Under the pieces are notes generated by a model. The model was given only the letters and a program-made list of their open reading frames with translations, was not told the origin of the DNA and made no database searches. A stretch of DNA of 41,142 nucleotides from an uncultured Alphaproteobacteria bacterium (GTDB taxonomy: Bacteria > Pseudomonadota > Alphaproteobacteria > HIMB59 > GCA-002718135): the NCBI GenBank assembly GCA_902580765.1, contig CACHLW010000001.1, positions 1-41,142 on the forward strand. The letters run 5' to 3'. The translations under genes were made by a program, and so were the position numbers. Shown here piece after piece: positions 35,522-41,142 of the stretch (within the stretch, counting starts at the first letter, position 1; every line of letters starts with the position of its first letter).

Positions 35522-36458
35522 AAAAATAATTTTAGATTGTGATCCAGGTCATGATGATGCTGTAGCAATAATGTTAGCTGCTTCTTCTAAAGAGATTGAC
35601 ATACTGGGTATCACTTGTGTCGGTGGAAATAGTGGTTTAAATAATACAGTAAATAATGCTCTTAAAGTTTGTACGTTAATTGAAAGAACGGACATCAAAG
35701 TTTACTCTGGTGCAAATAAACCTATTCATTATGAATTATTTACAGCTGAATATGTTCACGGAAAAACTGGATTAGATAAAAAAGGTGACCCTATAATAAT
35801 AGATACAAATTATAAACCTCAAGAAAAACATGCAGTTGATTTTATAGTAGAAACTTGTAAATCTTCAATAGAGCAAATTTATTTATGTCCAACAGGACCT
35901 CTTACAAATATTGCATTAAGTTTAAAAAAAGATCCGTCTATTAAAGAAAATATAAAAGAAATAGTTTTTATGGGTGGAGCTGCTATGTGCTTAGGGAATA
36001 CTACACCTTCAGCTGAATTTAATATTTATGTGGATCCACATGCGGCTAATATTGTTCTAGAATCAGGCATTCCTCTAACAATGATGGGTTTAGATGTTAC
36101 TCATCAGGTAAATGTAAATTCAAAAATTATCAAATCAATGAATGAAAATAAAAATAAAAGTTCTAAGTTTTTTGGAGAACTAATGGAATTTTATACAATA
36201 TTTCATAAAGAATTGTACGAAACTGAGGAAACTCCCTTGCATGACCCATGTGTTATTGCATATTTGTTAGATCCATCTATTTTTAGTGGAAAAGAAGTTA
36301 ATGTCACAGTTGAAGAAAATTCTGAATTAACAAGAGGGGAGACTGTTGTTGATTGGCTAGGTGTTACTAAAAGACCATTAAATTGTTTTGTGATGAATGA
36401 AGCTAATGATGAAAAATTTTTTCAATTACTTAAAGCTAAATTATCGCTATTACCTTAA
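35514..36458 (+). CDS. Nucleoside hydrolase (IunH family)
   Basis: Hydrolyses ribonucleosides to free base and ribose with a calcium-bound aspartate cluster. From the ATG at 35514 it is 314 aa. DCDPGHDDAVAIM (8-20) is the calcium/ribose site, MGGAAMCLGNTTPSAEFNIYVDP contains the second ribose-binding segment, and LHDPC with H243 is the leaving-group acid seen in pyrimidine- and inosine-uridine-type enzymes. Purine or pyrimidine preference is undecided. It overlaps the dioxygenase gene by 8 nt and psuG by 4 nt (convergent). Confidence 0.93.
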   Translation: MTKKIILDCDPGHDDAVAIMLAASSKEIDILGITCVGGNSGLNNTVNNALKVCTLIERTDIKVYSGANKPIHYELFTAEYVHGKTGLDKKGDPIIIDTNYKPQEKHAVDFIVETCKSSIEQIYLCPTGPLTNIALSLKKDPSIKENIKEIVFMGGAAMCLGNTTPSAEFNIYVDPHAANIVLESGIPLTMMGLDVTHQVNVNSKIIKSMNENKNKSSKFFGELMEFYTIFHKELYETEETPLHDPCVIAYLLDPSIFSGKEVNVTVEENSELTRGETVVDWLGVTKRPLNCFVMNEANDEKFFQLLKAKLSLLP

Positions 36459-37375
36459 CTATAAAAACTCTTTGCAATCTTTCCAGCTAAATTCGCATTA
36501 TTAATTATTAAAGATACATTAGCATTTAGAGTTTCATTTTTTGATTGTTCGTTAATTTCTTTTATAAGAAACGGGGTTAATTCTTTTCCACTAATATTAT
36601 TTCTATCAGCTTTTATTGTTGCATTATTTATCCATTTTTCTACGTCATTTTTATTAAGTGCTTTTTCTAATGGAACTTTATTAAATATGAGAATTGATTT
36701 TTTATTTTCCATATTTTCATTGAGTTTTAAAAAAGAAGAAATTTCATGAATTTCATCAAATTTATTATCGACTTTATTTTCTGTTTCTTCATACCAAAAA
36801 CCAGGCATATAATTTGTTTGATAACCAATTCTTGTAATTCCTAAAGTTTCAAGAAGTTCATGTGTTTTACTTAAATCTAATATAGATTTAGCACCACTAC
36901 AGATTACAAAATTTGAATTCTCAGAAAGTGCATATAGATCTGCAGATACATCATTGGTATTTTCAGCATTTAGATGCACACCACCAATTCCTCCTGTTGC
37001 AAAAAATCTTATTTGAAATTTAGAAGCTATAGAAATTGTACTTGCTACTGTTGTAGCAGCATTTTCTTTATTAAATATTGATAAATTTATATTGTGGTTT
37101 GAAACTTTTTGTACATTTTTCTCTTTTGCTAATATTTGAATATCTTCTTCCGATAATCCTATTTTAATCTTACCTTTAATTATTCCTATTGTTGCAGCAA
37201 TTGCACCGTTATCTTCAACAGCCTTTATAGACTCATTTGCGACTTTAATATTTTCTGGATAGGGTAATCCATGACTAATCAATGTACTTTCTAAAGCTAC
37301 TATTGGTTTTTTTCTATTTATTGCTTCTTGAACTTTTTTACTTATATCAAATATTTCATGCATACTATTGTACAA
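36455..37375 (-). CDS. psuG: Pseudouridine-5'-phosphate glycosidase
   Basis: Breaks the C-C glycosidic bond of pseudouridine 5'-phosphate to give uracil and ribose 5-phosphate. The 306 aa show IVALESTLISHGLPYPEN with catalytic Glu29, K90 in QKVSNHN (lysine that forms the ring-opened ribose adduct), the FFATGGIGGVH segment, and the C-terminal NNANLAGKIA. The start ATG at 37375 overlaps psuK by 11 nt. A Met at residue 5 would remove the overlap. It works directly after PsuK. Confidence 0.95.
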   Translation of the reverse strand: MYNSMHEIFDISKKVQEAINRKKPIVALESTLISHGLPYPENIKVANESIKAVEDNGAIAATIGIIKGKIKIGLSEEDIQILAKEKNVQKVSNHNINLSIFNKENAATTVASTISIASKFQIRFFATGGIGGVHLNAENTNDVSADLYALSENSNFVICSGAKSILDLSKTHELLETLGITRIGYQTNYMPGFWYEETENKVDNKFDEIHEISSFLKLNENMENKKSILIFNKVPLEKALNKNDVEKWINNATIKADRNNISGKELTPFLIKEINEQSKNETLNANVSLIINNANLAGKIAKSFYS

Positions 37376-38252
37376 TTACTCTCTTAGAAAGATTTTTAAT
37401 TTTTAAAAAATCACTCTTAGTTTTTAGACTTTTACCACTAGCATAATAAGACCCGCATGCTACAGAAGTTTTCAAAATATAATTCATTTTTTCATTTATA
37501 CTGAACAAATACAGCATCATAGCTGCTAGTGCGTCTCCAGCTCCATTTTCGTTTACTACTTTGATTGATGGGGGTTTTATTTTTTTTATAAATTCATTAC
37601 TTCCAAAGATTACATTATTTTTTGAATTAGTAGTAATTATTTTTATTTTTTTATTTTGTTTTAATATTTTTTTTACACCTAATATTATATTTGAAGAATT
37701 TGTAAGTTTAAGTAACTCTGCTTTATTTAAGAATATAAAATCAACTTTATTTATAATCCTTTTAATTTTAATAACTTTATGCACTGATGTTGCGCAAACT
37801 ATAATTTTATTTTTTTTTGATAGTTTATTTATTGATTTTTCCAAATAGGTTTTAGAAAAATTTAGATCAAATATTATATTTTTATTCTTGATGTTTGGTA
37901 TTTTTAAAGATTTATTATTTTCATATTCATCTGTGTTAGCTAATCCTAATAAAAATTTATTATTTTTATCTGATAAAGCTAAATAGTATCTATCTGTATA
38001 ATTTTTATTCACTTGATGAACATAGATTTTTTTTGAGATTTTTTTTCTAATCTCTTCATTGATAGCTAAACTATAAAAGTTTACATCTACATAATTCGAA
38101 AGCAATTCTGCAATATTGTACGCCACTCCACCAATTCTGCTTTTTTGTGTAATTTGATTAGATCTAAAATTAATAATATTTTTTTTAAGATTTAATAAAT
38201 AATCGTGATGAATTGCCCCAATACAAACAAAAATGTTTTTAGATTTCAGCAT
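37365..38252 (-). CDS. psuK: Pseudouridine kinase (PfkB family)
   Basis: Phosphorylates pseudouridine to its 5'-phosphate for PsuG. The 295 aa have the PfkB signatures GGVAYN (41-46) and NENGAGDALAA (234-244), with catalytic Asp240. Pairing with psuG makes pseudouridine kinase much more likely than other PfkB activities. The start codon lies one base from that of the divergent fusion gene. A TATAAT box inside the fusion gene is placed to start a leaderless mRNA. Confidence 0.9.
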   Translation of the reverse strand: MLKSKNIFVCIGAIHHDYLLNLKKNIINFRSNQITQKSRIGGVAYNIAELLSNYVDVNFYSLAINEEIRKKISKKIYVHQVNKNYTDRYYLALSDKNNKFLLGLANTDEYENNKSLKIPNIKNKNIIFDLNFSKTYLEKSINKLSKKNKIIVCATSVHKVIKIKRIINKVDFIFLNKAELLKLTNSSNIILGVKKILKQNKKIKIITTNSKNNVIFGSNEFIKKIKPPSIKVVNENGAGDALAAMMLYLFSINEKMNYILKTSVACGSYYASGKSLKTKSDFLKIKNLSKRVIVQ

Positions 38253-38253
38253 T

Positions 38254-41142
38254 ATGAATTATACACCTTTTATGTCAGTTTTTGATGTTGATCCACCTAT
38301 TATTGATAATAAACATTTAATTAAATGGTTAAAGATTAATTTTTCTTTCTTAAGAAATAAATTAATCAAAATTAAACAACTTGATAGTGAAAGGGATATA
38401 AATTTTATTATATACATAAATAATAAAAAAAAATATGTATTAAAAATTTCAAACCCATCAGAAAAAATAAATATATTAAAATACCAAGATAGATTAATTA
38501 ATTATTTACGAAGTGATCTAAGTCTTAAATCTTTTATACCAAAAATACACCATACAAAGATTGTAAAATATTTAGATAAAAATAATAGAGAATGCTTTGT
38601 TAGGGTCTTATCTTATATTGAAGGGCGAATGTATGGAGATACAAAAAGTAACGATAAAATTGAAAATTCTTTAGGTAAGTTACTTGGAAAAGTATCAACT
38701 AAGCTGAAAGCATTTAACGATATAGATGCCCATAGAAATTTTATTTGGGATCCATCAAATATAAAATGGATTAAAAAAGACATTAATATTTTTACAGGTT
38801 CAAAAAAATTAATTTTATTAAAATGTTTTTCAGAATATGAAAAATTTGTAAAAAATAATTTAAATAAATTAAGATATTCAATAACTCATTCAGATCCAAA
38901 TAATTATAATATTGTTATTAAAGAAAACAATGTTTGTGGTTTACTAGATTATGGAGATTCTATTTATTCTCCAACAATAAATGATTTAGCTATATGCCTT
39001 TCATATGCATTAATGAACAATGATAATATTTATCTTACACTTAAAAATATAATAACAGAGTACAATAAACAGTTTTCTATTAATGAGGATGAAATTAATT
39101 CATTAATATCACTATGTAAGTCAAGACTTATGATTACTGTTGTAATGGCAAAAAAACAAAGAATTAAATATCCATCAAATCAATATTTAAGCATTAGTGA
39201 GAAAGATGCATGGTCTTTATTAGAAAAATTAGACAAAATTCCTATCAATTTTTTAATATATATTGTTCGCGAAATATGCGGCTTTGATATTATTCACCAC
39301 CATAAAGAAATTATAAATTATATAAATAAATTCAACTTTGGTAATATTTTTAAATTTAATTTACTTGATAAAAATAAATCTATCTTAAAATTAAGTTCTG
39401 ATTCACCTTTATTAAAAGGTAACCCAGATAATAGTTCGCTTAAGAAAAGAGTTAATAAAATATTTAAAAAGGATAATTCTCGTATAGGTATAGGTTTATA
39501 CAATGAAAAAAGAAAAATTTATAAGGGACCTAACTTTATTTCTGAATTAAATACGAATGAAAGACGTAATATTCACTTAGGAATTGATATTTTTATTGAT
39601 CAGGGAACAGATTTATTTGCTCCAATAGATGGTAAAATTATAATTTTAAAAAATAATAATTTTAAATATGACTATGGCCCCACTCTAGTTTTAGAACATA
39701 GTTTTAAAAAATATAAATTTTATACTTTATACGGTCATTTATCTAAAATAATGTTTCAAAAACTAAAAATTGGAAAAAAAATTAAGAAAGGTAAATGGAT
39801 TGGTAAAATTGGTAATTCTAATGAAAATGGAAAATGGTTACCGCATTTACATTTTCAAATTATTTTAGATTTATTAGAACATGATAAGAATTTTCCAGGA
39901 GTAGGTGAAGAATTTTTATTCAATATTTGGAATAAAGTTTCACCTGATCCAAATTTAATTCTACGAATTCCAAAATCTTTTTTTTCTAATAATAATAATA
40001 ATTTTAAAGATACTTTAAAGAAAAGAAGAAAAAATATTTCTGATAATTTATCAATTTCTTACAAAATACCTCTTCATATGCTTGAAGCTAAAGATCAGTA
40101 TTTTTTTGATAGATATGGCAGGAGATACTTGGATTGTGTAAATAATATTTCCCATGTTGGACATTCAAATTCCTATGTCCATGAAGCTATGACTCAGCAA
40201 AATTTAAAACTTAATACTAATACGAGATATCTATACGATACAATTAACGATTATAGTGAATTACTTTTAAGTAAGTTTCCAAAGAAATTAAATAAGATAT
40301 TTTTCGTATGTACAGGATCTGAAGCTAATGATTTAGCTTATAGAATAGCCCAAACTTATACTAGTGCAAAAGATGTCTTTGTGATGGACAATGCTTATCA
40401 TGGGCATACCAATGCCTTAATTGATCTAAGTCCATATAAATTTAATAGTAAGGGTGGTTTGGGTAAAAAAGATTATGTTAATGTATTAGACATGCCTGAT
40501 CCCTTAAGAGGTAAGTGGAGATATCAAAATTCAAATTGGATTCAAAAATATATAGATGAAGCTAAAACGGTAATTAGAAATAAAATTAAAGAAACCAATA
40601 TTTCATGTTTTTTTACTGAAAGTATACTTGGTTGCGGCGGTCAAGTAATTCTTCCAAAAAATTATTTAAAAGAAATATTTTCAGAAATTAGAAGAAACAA
40701 TGCTTTATGTATTGTTGACGAGGTACAAACTGGTTTTGGACGCGTTGGAAGACATTTTTGGTCATTTGAAGAGCATGATGTCGTTCCTGATATAGTAACC
40801 TTGGGCAAACCTATGGGCAATGGTCACCCTATAGCTGCTGTTATAACTACAGAAAAAATTGCTTCAACTTTTAATAACGGGATGGAATATTTTAACTCAT
40901 TCGGTGGTAATCCTGTTTCCTGTGCTATCGGTAAAGCAGTATTAGAGACTATTGATAATAATAAATTACAAAAAAATGCTTTGTTAGTTGGTAATTATTT
41001 TTTAAAAGAATTAAAAAAAATCCAACTTAAATATAAAAAATATATTAGTGAAGTTAGAGGTAGGGGGCTTTTTTTAGGAATAGATATTATTCAGAATAGT
41101 AATGTGTCTAAACCAAATAAAAAATTAGCTAAACTGCTTATT
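38254..41142 (+). CDS. Kinase-peptidase M23-class III aminotransferase fusion (partial, 3' end outside window)
   Basis: A continuous reading frame of 963 residues with no stop, so it is truncated by the window. Domain 1 (about 1-330) is an APH/choline-kinase-type phosphotransferase with HSDPNNYN (H212, D214) and LLDYGD (D232). Domain 2 (about 425-575) is an M23 metallopeptidase with intact zinc-ligand motifs HLGID (H441, D445), YGHLS (H495) and HLHF (H531, H533). Domain 3 (590 on) is a class III PLP enzyme with GSEANDLAYR, NAYHGHT, IVDEVQTGFGR and the cofactor lysine K852 in LGKPMGNG. The kinase resembles hydroxylysine kinase and the PLP domain the phospho-lyases AGXT2L1/2. The likely job is phosphorylating an amino alcohol and eliminating phosphate and ammonia. 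The role of the M23 domain is unknown. Confidence 0.88.
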   Translation, partial: MNYTPFMSVFDVDPPIIDNKHLIKWLKINFSFLRNKLIKIKQLDSERDINFIIYINNKKKYVLKISNPSEKINILKYQDRLINYLRSDLSLKSFIPKIHHTKIVKYLDKNNRECFVRVLSYIEGRMYGDTKSNDKIENSLGKLLGKVSTKLKAFNDIDAHRNFIWDPSNIKWIKKDINIFTGSKKLILLKCFSEYEKFVKNNLNKLRYSITHSDPNNYNIVIKENNVCGLLDYGDSIYSPTINDLAICLSYALMNNDNIYLTLKNIITEYNKQFSINEDEINSLISLCKSRLMITVVMAKKQRIKYPSNQYLSISEKDAWSLLEKLDKIPINFLIYIVREICGFDIIHHHKEIINYINKFNFGNIFKFNLLDKNKSILKLSSDSPLLKGNPDNSSLKKRVNKIFKKDNSRIGIGLYNEKRKIYKGPNFISELNTNERRNIHLGIDIFIDQGTDLFAPIDGKIIILKNNNFKYDYGPTLVLEHSFKKYKFYTLYGHLSKIMFQKLKIGKKIKKGKWIGKIGNSNENGKWLPHLHFQIILDLLEHDKNFPGVGEEFLFNIWNKVSPDPNLILRIPKSFFSNNNNNFKDTLKKRRKNISDNLSISYKIPLHMLEAKDQYFFDRYGRRYLDCVNNISHVGHSNSYVHEAMTQQNLKLNTNTRYLYDTINDYSELLLSKFPKKLNKIFFVCTGSEANDLAYRIAQTYTSAKDVFVMDNAYHGHTNALIDLSPYKFNSKGGLGKKDYVNVLDMPDPLRGKWRYQNSNWIQKYIDEAKTVIRNKIKETNISCFFTESILGCGGQVILPKNYLKEIFSEIRRNNALCIVDEVQTGFGRVGRHFWSFEEHDVVPDIVTLGKPMGNGHPIAAVITTEKIASTFNNGMEYFNSFGGNPVSCAIGKAVLETIDNNKLQKNALLVGNYFLKELKKIQLKYKKYISEVRGRGLFLGIDIIQNSNVSKPNKKLAKLLI
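38258..38263 (-). promoter_or_regulatory. -10 box (TATAAT) for psuK, predicted near-leaderless
   Basis: Read on the minus strand, a consensus TATAAT is followed by 5 nt and then the psuK ATG at 38252. The expected transcription start is therefore at or next to the start codon. No -35 of quality is visible. The box falls within codons 2-4 of the divergent fusion gene. Confidence 0.5.

Noticed and set aside
1-41142. tRNA, rRNA, CRISPR, insertion sequence or phage genes.
   Set aside because: Read through both strands between genes and saw no cloverleaf, spaced repeats, transposase or integrase. The gaps are too short for most of these.

Overview
The window is very AT-rich, gene-dense DNA from a bacterium with a streamlined genome. 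I could assign a putative or described product to 45 protein genes and found no tRNA, rRNA, CRISPR array or insertion sequence. The organism is most likely a marine alphaproteobacterium of the SAR11 (Pelagibacterales) or HIMB59/AEGEAN-169 type. This is inferred from base composition, tight packing (overlaps of 1, 4, 8 or 11 nt inside operons, overlapping or abutting convergent gene ends), the DUF2066-hdaA-aspS order, an aa3-oxidase subunit IV-type small protein, an alphaproteobacterial-type AspRS motif 2, and the short SerA and SerC_2-type SerC. Taxonomy below that level cannot be fixed from the sequence alone.

Layout. 1-6.7 kb is housekeeping: lptF (partial), ndk, a small cytochrome-oxidase-like protein, a DUF2066 protein, hdaA, aspS, an EamA exporter, a small membrane protein and an AlkA-type glycosylase. 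6.7-21.5 kb is a purine-catabolism island in two divergent arms separated by 52 bp at 13444-13495. The minus arm holds uraH, xdhA, xdhB, xdhC, guaD and puuD. The plus arm holds puuE, uraD, alc, allA, a BMP-type ABC importer (ATPase, two permeases, binding protein) and a phosphoribosyltransferase. Together they encode guanine -> xanthine -> urate -> 5-hydroxyisourate -> OHCU -> allantoin -> allantoate -> ureidoglycolate -> glyoxylate + 2 urea, plus uptake. A perfect 14-bp palindrome (13465-13478) in the central gap is the best operator candidate.

21.5-24.1 kb has a nitroreductase-fold protein carrying the substrate-binding triad of iodotyrosine deiodinases, two small unknown proteins, a rhodanese and a second EamA exporter. 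24.1-28.9 kb has a TrpB2-type tryptophan synthase beta homologue followed by a DUF1015-serC-serA operon. 28.9-34.4 kb has htpG, a lytic-transglycosylase lipoprotein, an M20 amidohydrolase, an orphan ABC-2 permease, a VTT/DedA-type membrane protein and a small membrane protein.

34.4-41.1 kb returns to nucleoside and amine metabolism: a small membrane protein, a PhyH-type dioxygenase, a nucleoside hydrolase, the pseudouridine-degrading pair psuK-psuG, and an incomplete giant gene (963 residues in the window) that fuses an APH-type kinase, an M23 peptidase domain and a class III aminotransferase/phospho-lyase. With the purine island, the window suggests a cell equipped to use dissolved nucleobases and nucleosides for nitrogen and carbon. 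Several genes show a -10-like box 5-7 nt before the start codon, consistent with leaderless mRNAs, and all eight convergent gene pairs abut or overlap.
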